NCBI RefSeq assembly: GCF_900128445.1
Contig: NZ_LT671417.1
Span: forward strand, 682,001 to 746,000
Source: Thermophilibacter provencensis
GTDB lineage: Bacteria > Actinomycetota > Coriobacteriia > Coriobacteriales > Atopobiaceae
Length of the DNA: 64,000 bases
Reading direction: 5' to 3'
Shown: positions 44,678-53,415 of the stretch, in pieces
Layout of the letters: every line of letters begins with the position of its first letter
How positions within the stretch are numbered: the stretch's first letter is position 1
Notes under the pieces: model-generated
Seen by the model: only the letters and a program-made list of their open reading frames with translations
What the model was told of the DNA's origin: nothing
The model's database searches: none
Position numbers and translations under genes: made by a program

Positions 44678-45748
44678 ATGCCCGTGTACAAGGATGGCAA
44701 CAACGGCACGTTCTACGTGCAGTGCTACTACCGCGACGCCCGCGGCTCGAAGCGCCACAAGACGAAGCGCGGCTTCTCCTCTGAGGTGGAGGCCGCCGTG
44801 TGGGAAGGCCAGTTCAAGAGCCTGAACGGCGGGGCCATGGACATGACGTTCTCCGAGTTCGTCGAGGTGTACGCCTCCGAGGTGAAACCGCGCATACGCG
44901 AGCACACCTGGATCACCAAGGAGTACATCATCAACGACAAGCTCGTGCCGTTCTTCGGGGACATGCGCATGTGCGACGTGAGGCCGATCGACGTCATCAG
45001 GTGGCAAAACGAGCTCACCGAGCACCGGGGCGCCGACGGGAAGCCCTGGGCGCCGACGTACCTGCGCACGGTGAACAACCAGCTCAACGCCATCTTCAAC
45101 CACGCCGAACGCTACTACGGCCTCACCGACAACCCGGTGCGCAGGGTCGACAAGATAGGCTCTAAGAAGGGCGGCGAGATGCAGTTCTGGACCAAGGACG
45201 AGTACCTGAGGTTCAGTGAGGCAGTCATGGACAAGCCGCTGTCGTTCCACGCCTTCGAGCTGCTGTACTGGACGGGCATACGCTGCGGCGAGCTTCTGGC
45301 GCTCACGCCGTCCGACTTCATGCTTGATAGCTCGCGGCTGCGCATCAACAAGTCGTACCAGAGCCTCCACGGCGTGGATACTGTGACCGACCCCAAGACG
45401 CCCAAGTCCGTGCGCACGATCGTCATGCCCGCCTTCCTTCGCGACGAGATGGCGGATTTCATCGAGATGCGCGACGACGTCGCCCCCGACGAGCGCCTGT
45501 TCGCCGTGACCAAGCACTTCCTGGCCCACGAGATGGAGCGCGGGTGCAAGGCGTCGGGCGTGAAGCGCATCCGCATACACGACATACGCCACAGCCATGT
45601 GAGCCTGCTGATAGAGATGGGCTTCTCTGCGCTGGCCATCGCCGAGCGCATGGGACACGAGGCGGTGGACATCACCTACCGATACGCGCACCTGTTCCCC
45701 ACGAAGCAGGACGAGATGGCCGCCGCGCTCGACGGAGCGAGGGGGTAA
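44678..45748 (+). CDS. int: Tyrosine-type site-specific integrase
   Basis: The 356-residue integrase of Tn916/phage type has an N-terminal arm-binding region (MPVYKDGNNGTFYVQCYYRD), a core-binding domain (MTFSEFVEVYASEVKPRIRE) and the catalytic domain with Arg202 (TGIRCGELLAL), His301-x-x-Arg304 (IHDIRHSHVSLL), a histidine in MGHEAVD and Tyr336 (TYRYAHLF). All catalytic residues are present, so it may be active. Located beside guaA with att-like repeats, it is the probable agent of island integration. Confidence 0.93.
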   Translation: MPVYKDGNNGTFYVQCYYRDARGSKRHKTKRGFSSEVEAAVWEGQFKSLNGGAMDMTFSEFVEVYASEVKPRIREHTWITKEYIINDKLVPFFGDMRMCDVRPIDVIRWQNELTEHRGADGKPWAPTYLRTVNNQLNAIFNHAERYYGLTDNPVRRVDKIGSKKGGEMQFWTKDEYLRFSEAVMDKPLSFHAFELLYWTGIRCGELLALTPSDFMLDSSRLRINKSYQSLHGVDTVTDPKTPKSVRTIVMPAFLRDEMADFIEMRDDVAPDERLFAVTKHFLAHEMERGCKASGVKRIRIHDIRHSHVSLLIEMGFSALAIAERMGHEAVDITYRYAHLFPTKQDEMAAALDGARG

Positions 45749-45753
45749 GAAGG

Positions 45754-46179
45754 ATGCCGTGCGAGAACAGCGCCCGCAAGCGCAGCAAGACGATGGCGTT
45801 CCGCTGCACGCCCGAAGAGCACAAGCTCATATGCGAGATGGCCGCCTGGAGCGGCATGCTCAGGCAGGACTATGTTATCGCCAAGCTCACCGATACCCAG
45901 GTCGAAATGAAGCCATCTGTGAGCGTTCAGAAGGCGCTGAAGGACTCGATGGCGGAGTTGGCCAGGGAGGTGCGCCTGGCGGCCTCCTACGGCGAGCTGA
46001 GCGAGTCCCTGCAGCAGAGAATCGAGCTCGTGATGAAGTTTTTCCTGGCGCTCGGTGAGGAGGTTGAGGCACCAGTGGCGGAAGCGCTGCCACAAACCTC
46101 GCCTTTGGAAGAGTCGACAACATCCGTCATGGATGCGGGCTCCGACGCCGCAAGCATCTTCGAGATGGGGCGCATGTAA
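45754..46179 (+). CDS. MobC-like / ribbon-helix-helix mobilization accessory protein
   Basis: The 141-residue protein begins with a basic stretch (ENSARKRSKTMAFRCTPEEH) followed by KLICEMAAWSGMLRQDYVIA, a pattern seen in plasmid MobC-type relaxosome proteins with a ribbon-helix-helix fold. The C-terminal half is helical and acidic. It follows int by 5 bases. The assignment rests on pattern only; a second, better MobC is at 58646. Confidence 0.55.
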   Translation: MPCENSARKRSKTMAFRCTPEEHKLICEMAAWSGMLRQDYVIAKLTDTQVEMKPSVSVQKALKDSMAELAREVRLAASYGELSESLQQRIELVMKFFLALGEEVEAPVAEALPQTSPLEESTTSVMDAGSDAASIFEMGRM

Positions 46180-46182
46180 GGT

Positions 46183-47886
46183 TTAACGCCAGACCTCCAA
46201 CGCCTTGTCCGCAAGCCATTCGGCGCGCTCTGCGATGTCGCCCTCGTCCCACGACTCCTTCTCCAGGGCGCCGGCCATGGTCGCAAGGCCGGCGGCGCAG
46301 AGGGCAAGGCCGTCCTTGTATCCCTTTCCCTGCTTCTTGGTAATCCAATCGGCATCGCGGATGGAGGCGTTGAGCGAATGCGTGATGATGGCGAGGTTGC
46401 CGAGCGTGAGGAGCTTCCTGTCCCTTCGCGTGGCAGCCTCATCGTCGAGGGCTCCCCATTTGTTTCGCCACTTCTTGGGCATCATGTGCTCGAGGGTGTA
46501 CTGGTTGAACCCGAGCAGGGCCGTGCTGCTCATGCCAGGGCGAATGGCGCTTTCCAACAGATAGAGGACGCCCTTGGACTGGAGGTTGTACAGACACGAT
46601 TCCTCGAACGCCCTTCGAACCTCGGCATCGCCGGGCATGTACGTCGTCGCCTCTTCGTTGGCTTCAAGAGCCTTCCTCAGCGCCTCCGCGTCCTTCACCT
46701 CGTTCAGGATCAGCGAGGTGAACAGCCTGTTGTAGTTCTTCGTGGTCGCCTGGACAAGCGTTCGGCGGACGATGTAGGTCTCAAGCAGGGCGAAGACCTC
46801 GGATTCCTCGCCCGAAGACTCCGCGTTCTTGCGAACGTAGAGCACGTACGGGATGAGCGTCGAGTTCTTGAGGCCGAATATCAGCACGTTCAGGCGCTCG
46901 ACGCCGGGAGCGGAGGGGATGTCCGCGTCGCAGCAGCTTGGGTCGAACGTGGACTCGAACACCTCGGCATACGCCTTCATGCTGTCGAGGATCTCGACCT
47001 TGTCTCCGTTGCAGTACCTGCCGATGAAGTCCTTGTAGGACTGGAAGAGGTTGGACGTGCGCGAATAGAAGAGCTTGTCCTCGGTCGTGACGCCGCGCTT
47101 CTTGTCCTGAACCAGGATCTGGAGGAACGCGTCGAAGAACAGGTCGACGAGCGTGCGCTTGATGCGCCCGGTAACGACCTCCTGCTCCCAATACTCCCTC
47201 TTCTCAGCCGTGGGCTCGAAGACGTCCTCCCAGCACTCCTTGAACGCCTGCTCGTTCTCGCGGTTGAAGAAGTAGTTCTTGAGGAGCTCCGCCGTCGTCA
47301 GGCGCACCCCGAGCGAGTTGATGGTGTCGAATATCTGCTGCTCGTCCTCGCCTTCGGTGAGGTCGATGCAGACGAACTGGACGTTCGACTTGATCGTATT
47401 TCTGTCGACCTTCTCCGGATCGATGTTCTTGAGGAAGTAGTTGTAGGCAAGGACGATGGACGAGGAGCCTTCGATGGGCTCGCAGCCCGTGGCGCTGACG
47501 ACCTTCTCGAAATCCTGCCGGTCGTACTTGCCGTGTCTCAAGGCGACTTCGCCGGTCTCCAGGACGAAATCTCGTTCGAACAGTCTGTCGGCGTCGATTC
47601 TCGCGCAGAGTGCCTTGAAGAAGATGACCATGGTCGTGAGGCGCTGCTGGCCGTCGATGACGGTGCGAACCTCGGAAACCTCGGACCAGGTGTTGCCGGA
47701 GGAGGCCTGTTTCAGGATGATGGAGCCCAGGAAATAGGGTCGCTTAGAAGCCGTGACGAACTCCATGTCGCCAAGGAAGCGCTCCCATTGCTCTTCTCCC
47801 CAGACGTACGCCCTTTGGTAGAAGGGTATTTCGAGCAGGCGCGATCCGTTGAACACACCGCTTATCGTAGATTTTCCTGCATCCAT
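46183..47886 (-). CDS. DUF262/DUF1524 GmrSD-like defence protein
   Basis: This 567-residue protein (573 if started at 47904) has IPFYQRAYVWGEEQWERFL and the DGQQRLTT motif (about residues 78-85), the ParB/Srx-like nucleotidase core of DUF262. The C terminus carries LEHMMPKKWRNKWG and LLTLGNLAIITHSLNASI, the His-Me finger nuclease pattern of DUF1524. Together they resemble a single-chain GmrSD type IV restriction enzyme, which cleaves modified phage DNA. The ATG at 47886 is chosen because GGATAGG precedes it; the ATG at 47904 abuts its AAGG. It lies convergent to the MobC-like gene. Confidence 0.82.
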   Translation of the reverse strand: MDAGKSTISGVFNGSRLLEIPFYQRAYVWGEEQWERFLGDMEFVTASKRPYFLGSIILKQASSGNTWSEVSEVRTVIDGQQRLTTMVIFFKALCARIDADRLFERDFVLETGEVALRHGKYDRQDFEKVVSATGCEPIEGSSSIVLAYNYFLKNIDPEKVDRNTIKSNVQFVCIDLTEGEDEQQIFDTINSLGVRLTTAELLKNYFFNRENEQAFKECWEDVFEPTAEKREYWEQEVVTGRIKRTLVDLFFDAFLQILVQDKKRGVTTEDKLFYSRTSNLFQSYKDFIGRYCNGDKVEILDSMKAYAEVFESTFDPSCCDADIPSAPGVERLNVLIFGLKNSTLIPYVLYVRKNAESSGEESEVFALLETYIVRRTLVQATTKNYNRLFTSLILNEVKDAEALRKALEANEEATTYMPGDAEVRRAFEESCLYNLQSKGVLYLLESAIRPGMSSTALLGFNQYTLEHMMPKKWRNKWGALDDEAATRRDRKLLTLGNLAIITHSLNASIRDADWITKKQGKGYKDGLALCAAGLATMAGALEKESWDEGDIAERAEWLADKALEVWR

Positions 47887-47933
47887 TCTTAAAGACCTAT
47901 CCATCCTTCGCAGTTATTACTGGCGAGGTCAAT

Positions 47934-49049
47934 TTAATCTATACGCTGCTTGACTCTTGAATACTCCAGGCCCTTGTCGTCTTCTCCCAGAAGGTGCTCG
48001 AAGATGACGCACAGGTCCTCCTCATCGAGGCAGCCACGGTCGTTGGCGTCGGGTATCGTCTGCCCCTTCTCCTTCAAGCGGTCGTAGATCACGGCGTCGA
48101 GGGATAGCTCCCTACCGTCGCGTGTGAACTTCTCGCGCATGAATTTGGCGCTGGTCGCTTGGCTCCAATCGCGTACCGCGTGCTCGAGCGGGCCGCTTCC
48201 TCTCGATATGGCGACATCCCAATGCTTGCAGTTAAGCAGAAGGAGCCGGTTCATGCACTCGGTGCCAGAAAAATCGAGTCTTGCAAACGGCGGTAAGAGA
48301 AGTCTATCAGAAAAAACTGTAGCATACTCGCTGCTTAACGGCATATATGCGAGATGGAAATCATACGAGTCGTCCTCGGGTCCGATGATGAATATGGGCA
48401 TCGACGTTGTGACGAATCCCGAACCGATAGGCGCTTCGAGAATGCAGAATCGCTTTTCAAGAAACGCTTCGTAGATGCGGTTGGCAGGAATGGAACCGTC
48501 TTCGGAAAAAAGCAGAGTTGCGGAGACCGAAAGCTCGGCAAGAGCCTTATGGTCGCTGTTCCAGCCAGACCAATCTAGCAGCGCTTTCTCTTCTTCTGTC
48601 AAAACGACGTCTTCCAGAAGCATGGAGGAACCTTCTCGCGCTCTGTTCCTATCGGCAAGCATCGTCGCAGGATGGCGCACTATGAGGTTTGAGGCCAATT
48701 TGCAGACTGCCTGCCGTCCCCGTCGAAAGGCATCGCCTTCGAGCGCCGCATCCTTGCAGCATTGCAAAAGACGTGAGTAGGAAACGGAAATCTGGCTTTC
48801 ACTCTCAGACAGCTTTGTCTCGATAAGGTTCTGCGCGTAGTACTTATCGTCGCTATCGGCCTCTATATCGGAGTACTTGACTTCATACAGATCGCGTTTG
48901 CTGCATACGTCTTCGACCTTCGTACGGTAAAAAACACCGCTGTTTTTGTTGTAAGCATGAAGCTGCCCGGAGGAATCCGCGAAATGGCGCAGGTAGAACC
49001 GCGGCACCCAGTGCTGCTTTCGCGTCATTTTTCCGGGCAGCTTCGACAT
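47934..49049 (-). CDS. DUF4238 family protein
   Basis: The 371-residue protein begins RKQHWVPRFYLRHFADSSGQ followed by LHAYNKN, the hallmark of DUF4238, a family of unknown function often found in defence islands and near restriction genes. Later regions show a helical middle (RHPATMLADRNRAREGSSML) and a LLLPPFARLDFSGTEC segment. It starts 1 base after the res stop codon, so it is cotranscribed with the type III restriction gene. A restriction-linked or anti-phage role is inference. Confidence 0.78.
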   Translation of the reverse strand: MSKLPGKMTRKQHWVPRFYLRHFADSSGQLHAYNKNSGVFYRTKVEDVCSKRDLYEVKYSDIEADSDDKYYAQNLIETKLSESESQISVSYSRLLQCCKDAALEGDAFRRGRQAVCKLASNLIVRHPATMLADRNRAREGSSMLLEDVVLTEEEKALLDWSGWNSDHKALAELSVSATLLFSEDGSIPANRIYEAFLEKRFCILEAPIGSGFVTTSMPIFIIGPEDDSYDFHLAYMPLSSEYATVFSDRLLLPPFARLDFSGTECMNRLLLLNCKHWDVAISRGSGPLEHAVRDWSQATSAKFMREKFTRDGRELSLDAVIYDRLKEKGQTIPDANDRGCLDEEDLCVIFEHLLGEDDKGLEYSRVKQRID

Positions 49050-49050
49050 C

Positions 49051-52000
49051 CTAAGCCTTCACCGCCTCGTATTGGTAGGTCGTGCGCACGTTGTAGTGGA
49101 AGTCATCTCCAAGCTCCAACGCCTCGAAGTGCTTCTCGGCGCAGCCGATCTTGATCTTCTCCGCGTCGCGCAGGGCGGGCTCGCCGTTCTTGCCGCCCTT
49201 GGTCTCGGTCACGAAGTACACGCGGCGCTCGCCGTCTGCCTCCTCGACATACGCCCAGTCGGGGTTGTAGCTGCCGAGCGGCGTGTCGATCTTGAACGCC
49301 GAGGGCAGTTTCGCGAACACGAGAACCTCCTCCTGCTTGTCGAGAGCCTCGGCAAAGGAGCGCTCGACCCCCGCCGAGTCGTAGACCACGTAGTTGTACA
49401 GGCTTTTGCTCGTCACGTCCGGCTTCCACGCGTTCTGCCCAAGGTAGGCCGTGTAGTCGTCGAGCTCGAGGTCGCGCATGGTGTACCACTCGTCCTCGGG
49501 AAGGCGCACGTACTTGATGCCTTGGGCGATAAGATCGTTCTTCACGCGGTTGATCTTGTCACCGACCTGCGCGAGGAAGGTCGCGGGGTCGACCTCGAAC
49601 TCGTCGAGGCGGCTGCAGCCCTCGAGGATCGCCTTGATGGTGCCGCGGGTGAGCCCGACGGCGTCCTGAAGCTCTGCGATCGGGTCGGGAAGGTCGTATT
49701 TCACCTTTCCCGAGATGGACACCACGGAGATGCCTGTGCCCTCGGCGCTCACGCCCGCGTCGTCGATGTCCAGCGATGCGCGCTCGCTCGTCACCTGGGG
49801 CGGGCGCACGGCGAGCATGCCATCGATCGCCTCGATGGCGCGTTCGATGAGCTTGCCGGAGTCGACCTCGACCTGGAAGCGCGTGCGCTGGCGGATGCGG
49901 TCCCACAGGGGCTGGAACGCAGGGTCGAGCGTGACGTCCTTCTGCAGCTCGACCGAGACCTCCTTGGCCTTGTCGCGGATCTGGACCCTCTGGGACTTGT
50001 GGATGATGATCGCCTCGACCTGTTCCTTCGCTGGCTCGAGCTCGGCGGGGAGTTCGACTTTGCCCTCCTCGGCGGCCGCTTTCAGCTCGGGCGTCACCGC
50101 GCCCTTGCCGTCGACCATGCCGGTCGCGACGAGGTGGTCGTAGACCTGCTTGGACTTCTTGTAGCCCAGGCGCTCCTCGACGCCATTATCGCCCTTGACC
50201 GTGACCTTCGTGAAGCTCTCCGGGGTGATGACGCCGAACTTGAAGTCCTCCGCCTCGAGCTCCTTCTGAAGCCCGTTGGCAAAGTCGTCGTAGCTCTCGT
50301 TCGCGATGACGGTGAGCACGTTCGCCTCGGGGTCGTACAGGCGCTCGCCGTCCTGGTTCACGCACAGGCGCAGACCGCGGCCGATTTTCTGGCGCTTGGT
50401 CAGGTTGTCCTTTGTCTCGACGAGCGTGCAGATCTGGAACACGTTGGGGTTGTCCCAGCCCTCCTTGAGCGCGGAGTGGCTGAAGACGAAAGAGACGTCC
50501 TTGTCCGCGTCCTTGCCGTCCGGGAAGGAGATGAGCGTCTCCTTCTTCTGCATGATGAGCTCGAAGGCCCCGGCGTCGTCGGCGGTGCCGGCGGCTCCCT
50601 TGGAGTCCTTGAACTTGCCCTTCTTGTCCTTGGCGAAGTATCCCTGGTGCACGGCGTGGGGGTCGCGCACCAGCGGGGCGCCGACGGCTTCGTAGCACTC
50701 GAGCCACGTGCCCTTGCCGATCCCCGCCGCCTTTGCGATGCGACGAGGCGCCTTCGAGTTCAGGGCACCTGCATACTCCTCCTCGAACATCTGGGCGTAC
50801 AGGCCGCCGTGGACTTCGGGCTCGTAGACGCGGTATCGGTCGACGCGGTCGATGAAGAAGAGCGAGAGCACCTTCACGCCGCGCGGCCACAGCTCGAACT
50901 GGCGGGCCAGGTGGTCCTCGATGGTGCGGCGGATCTGCGCGCGCTTGACGACCTCCTCGTTGACGTCGCCCAGCGCCTCGCCGAGCTCGAGCACCTCACC
51001 GTTCTGGAACTCTATGAACTCTTCGCCCACTGCGGCGCCGATGTTGTTGACCACCCAGCCGCTCTCGTAGTCGCTGTTCTCGCCGCTCTTCTGGTAGAGG
51101 TCGTTGCCGGTCTTCACCGTGACGGCCTTGCGCTTCTGCGTGCCGTCGGCCTGGCGCACGTCGATGGACACCTTGGCGGAGAACGGGTCGGACTTGACGG
51201 ACTCGAGCCTCACGTACGCGCCGTTGAGGTTCGCCTCGGCCTTGATCGAGTCCACGCAGATGCCCTTCACCAGGTGGCGCTCGAAGGCGTCGACCGGCGT
51301 GAGGCGGTAGATCATGTTGTAGGCCTGCTTGTGCGTGGCCGAGTAGCGCAGCACGAACAGCGGGTTCAGGCTCTTGATGGCGGCCTTGGCTTGCTTGGTG
51401 TTGTCGACGCTCTGGGGCTCGTCGATGATGACGACGGGCTTGCAGGCGCTCACGAGCTCGCGAGGGCTGAAGCCGCCGGTGAGCTTCTCGCTGGGACGGT
51501 GGAAGAGGTTGCCCTCCTTCGCGGTGCCATCCTTCTCGAGGCCCTTGTTGAACGCGTCGATGTTGATGACCATGACCTGGATGGAGCTCGACGTGGCGAA
51601 GTTACCCACCGGCCCCATGTCCTTCGAGTCGTACACGAAGTAGTCGAGCGGCGTGCGGTCGTAGAGCGTCTCGAAGTGCCTGCGGGTGGTCTGGAGGCTC
51701 TTGAGGACGCCCTCGCGGATGGCCACGCTCGGTACGACGATAACGAACTTGGTGATGCCGTAGCGGCGGTTCAGCTCGTAGATGGAGCGGATGTAGACGT
51801 AGGTCTTGCCGGTGCCGGTCTCCATCTCGACGGTGAAGTCTCGCAGGCGCCCATCGGTGAGGACGTCGGTTGCCGGGAGGCAGCCCTCCTCCTGCACGGC
51901 GTGCAGGTTGTCGAGGAGCTGGCCCGGCGCCACGCGAAGCTCGTTGCCGTGGCCGACCATGAGCTCGCCGATTGCCGTCTGGCCTTTGCGGCCGGAATCG

Positions 52001-52113
52001 GCGGAGAATACGCTGCCAATAAATTGTTGTCCGCGGAACAGGTCGCAGGTTGCTTCGATGGCCTCCAGCTGGTGCTGCTGGTCGGATGAGAACTTGAACT
52101 CGAGCGCCGCCAT
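49051..52113 (-). CDS. Type III restriction enzyme, Res subunit
   Basis: The 1020-residue protein has the SF2 helicase core: FTVEMETGTGKTYVYIRSIY (Walker A, near residue 98), VVIIDEPQSVDNTKQAK (DEPQ box, near 231) and TLVETKDNLTKRQKIGRGLR (motif VI). The C-terminal nuclease domain has YNPDWAYVEEADGERR and YFVTETKG, the D...ExK pattern. Res needs Mod for recognition and cleavage. The adjacent mod is truncated, so the system is probably inactive unless another Mod substitutes. Confidence 0.9.
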   Translation of the reverse strand: MAALEFKFSSDQQHQLEAIEATCDLFRGQQFIGSVFSADSGRKGQTAIGELMVGHGNELRVAPGQLLDNLHAVQEEGCLPATDVLTDGRLRDFTVEMETGTGKTYVYIRSIYELNRRYGITKFVIVVPSVAIREGVLKSLQTTRRHFETLYDRTPLDYFVYDSKDMGPVGNFATSSSIQVMVINIDAFNKGLEKDGTAKEGNLFHRPSEKLTGGFSPRELVSACKPVVIIDEPQSVDNTKQAKAAIKSLNPLFVLRYSATHKQAYNMIYRLTPVDAFERHLVKGICVDSIKAEANLNGAYVRLESVKSDPFSAKVSIDVRQADGTQKRKAVTVKTGNDLYQKSGENSDYESGWVVNNIGAAVGEEFIEFQNGEVLELGEALGDVNEEVVKRAQIRRTIEDHLARQFELWPRGVKVLSLFFIDRVDRYRVYEPEVHGGLYAQMFEEEYAGALNSKAPRRIAKAAGIGKGTWLECYEAVGAPLVRDPHAVHQGYFAKDKKGKFKDSKGAAGTADDAGAFELIMQKKETLISFPDGKDADKDVSFVFSHSALKEGWDNPNVFQICTLVETKDNLTKRQKIGRGLRLCVNQDGERLYDPEANVLTVIANESYDDFANGLQKELEAEDFKFGVITPESFTKVTVKGDNGVEERLGYKKSKQVYDHLVATGMVDGKGAVTPELKAAAEEGKVELPAELEPAKEQVEAIIIHKSQRVQIRDKAKEVSVELQKDVTLDPAFQPLWDRIRQRTRFQVEVDSGKLIERAIEAIDGMLAVRPPQVTSERASLDIDDAGVSAEGTGISVVSISGKVKYDLPDPIAELQDAVGLTRGTIKAILEGCSRLDEFEVDPATFLAQVGDKINRVKNDLIAQGIKYVRLPEDEWYTMRDLELDDYTAYLGQNAWKPDVTSKSLYNYVVYDSAGVERSFAEALDKQEEVLVFAKLPSAFKIDTPLGSYNPDWAYVEEADGERRVYFVTETKGGKNGEPALRDAEKIKIGCAEKHFEALELGDDFHYNVRTTYQYEAVKA

Positions 52114-52114
52114 G

Positions 52115-52876
52115 CTAGACCGTCCTCAATTCGATCTCACAGCCCATGCGCTCGCCGGCGTGCTTGAAGATCTGCACGGCGTTGAGCTTGAGGGTGTCGT
52201 CGAGGACGGAATCGAGGATAAGAACGCGCCTGGGCTCCATGTCGGCGATGGCCTCGAGCGCCTCAATGGTGAGGCCTCGGGACATGCAGCAGACGAGCTC
52301 GTCGCAAGCGACAGACCAGATGGGATAGCCCGCGGCTTCAGACTTCTCGACGGGCAGCGTGAGCTCGAGGCCCCATTTGAGCATCATCTCGAAGACGATA
52401 TCCATATCGGAGCGATCGGGCTTGACCACGTCGAAGAGGAGCTGACCGGGCTCGGGCTTCTCAATGCCGGACTCATCGAGCTCGAACACACGGAAGCCGA
52501 TGTCGGGAAGCTGCTTGGGTCCCTCGCCAAGCTTGAGTTGACGGTTGGATTCCTCGAGCTCGGTTTTGATTTTGTCGCCTGCGCGGCGAATGCGTCCTTC
52601 GCCTATGTCGCAGAGAGTCTCATACCCGTCCTTGTAGGCGTCGCGTTTCGGGTCACAAGGCTCTGGAAGCTGGACAAGGATAAACTGATAGCGATCATCT
52701 TTTCCAAGCTCCTGCAGGAACATGGCATGGGCGGTCGATGCTGAGCCTGAGAAAAAATCAAGCACAATATCACCCGTGCTTAGATGCTCATGTACGGTAA
52801 GGAAGCAAGCAACCGAAAACAAGAGATAGACCGCCAGCACTACACTATTCCGAACCAAAGACCAAAAGATAAGCAT
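52115..52876 (-). pseudogene. Type III DNA methyltransferase (mod), 5'-truncated
   Basis: Only the C-terminal part of Mod remains: GDIVLDFFSGSASTAHAMF (SAM-binding motif) and FILVQLPEPCDPKRDAYKDG, through to the stop codon 1 base before res. The catalytic DPPY motif and the target-recognition domain are missing. The codons before GDIVLDFF (about 52795-52876) encode a hydrophobic stretch unlike Mod and belong to AT-rich flanking DNA. The junction lies near 52790 where the tet(W) segment begins. Any product starting at 52876 would be a non-functional methyltransferase. Confidence 0.85.
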
Positions 52877-53175
52877 TGTGGGAAAATCTAAACTTTTGGA
52901 TTTTCCTACAATGCCAACTACGGCGGAATCCCTCCCACTCCTTATATCTTTCTGTATACATTGAATTTGTATTTAGTAAAATGCAGACAACACCACGGAT
53001 CGGCTTTTGGTTGGACAATTCCAACCAAACACCACAGCAGACAGCAGAAAACATTCTGAACGCTAGGAAGCCGGTATGATTGTTACATATAAGGGGAAGA
53101 AAAATTTCTTTTAGGTACTTGCTTTCCTAAAACTGATGTGATACAATGATTTAAACCAGAAAAGGAGTAAAAAAT

Positions 53176-53199
53176 ATGCGGCAAGGTATTCTTAAATAA
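53176..53199 (+). CDS. tet(W) leader peptide
   Basis: ATG at 53176 encodes the 7-residue peptide MRQGILK followed by TAA, with AAAGGAG 9 bases upstream. It lies at the 5' end of a region that can fold into alternative hairpins. Leader peptides of this kind are described upstream of ribosomal-protection tet genes, where stalled translation prevents early termination. Confidence 0.65.
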   Translation: MRQGILK

Positions 53200-53383
53200 A
53201 ATTTGATAATGGGCGCAAAAATGATTGCCCCTTGCAGGGGCTTAGTTTTTGTACCCAATTTAAGAATACTTTTGCCTTTTTAGTAAATATCGTGACGGAC
53301 AGCGGCTCATGTAAGCCGTCATACTTCTGTTTGTCCGAAGTCATGATCCCCAGCGGTAAAAGTATTAGCCGCTGGGGATTTTT
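53181..53383 (+). promoter_or_regulatory. tet(W) attenuator region
   Basis: The leader-ORF sequence GGCAAGGTATTCTTAAA can pair with TTTAAGAATACTTTTGCC ahead of a T-run near 53280. CCCCTTGCAGGGG (53228-53240) forms another hairpin. ATCCCCAGCGG (53346-53356) pairs with CCGCTGGGGAT (53369-53379), followed by TTTTT: an intrinsic terminator 30 bases before tet(W). GGGCGCAAAAA (53211) and TTTTTGCGCCC (53379) can also pair over a long range. Confidence 0.7.
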
Positions 53384-53415
53384 GCGCCCATTTGGGCCTT
53401 GTATGGAGGATAGAC

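Noticed and set aside
46378-47892. 504-codon plus-strand frame opposite the DUF262 gene
   Set aside because: The minus strand encodes recognisable DUF262 and DUF1524 motifs; the plus-strand product is Val/Asp/Leu-rich shadow sequence.
49072-52089. 1005-codon plus-strand frame opposite res
   Set aside because: The complementary frame holds helicase and nuclease motifs with clear order; the plus frame shows no domain and no start signal.
52876-53079. 67-codon plus-strand frame upstream of tet(W)
   Set aside because: Starts without a ribosome binding site, overlaps the truncated mod frame and shows no known domain; most likely flanking debris of the tet(W) segment.
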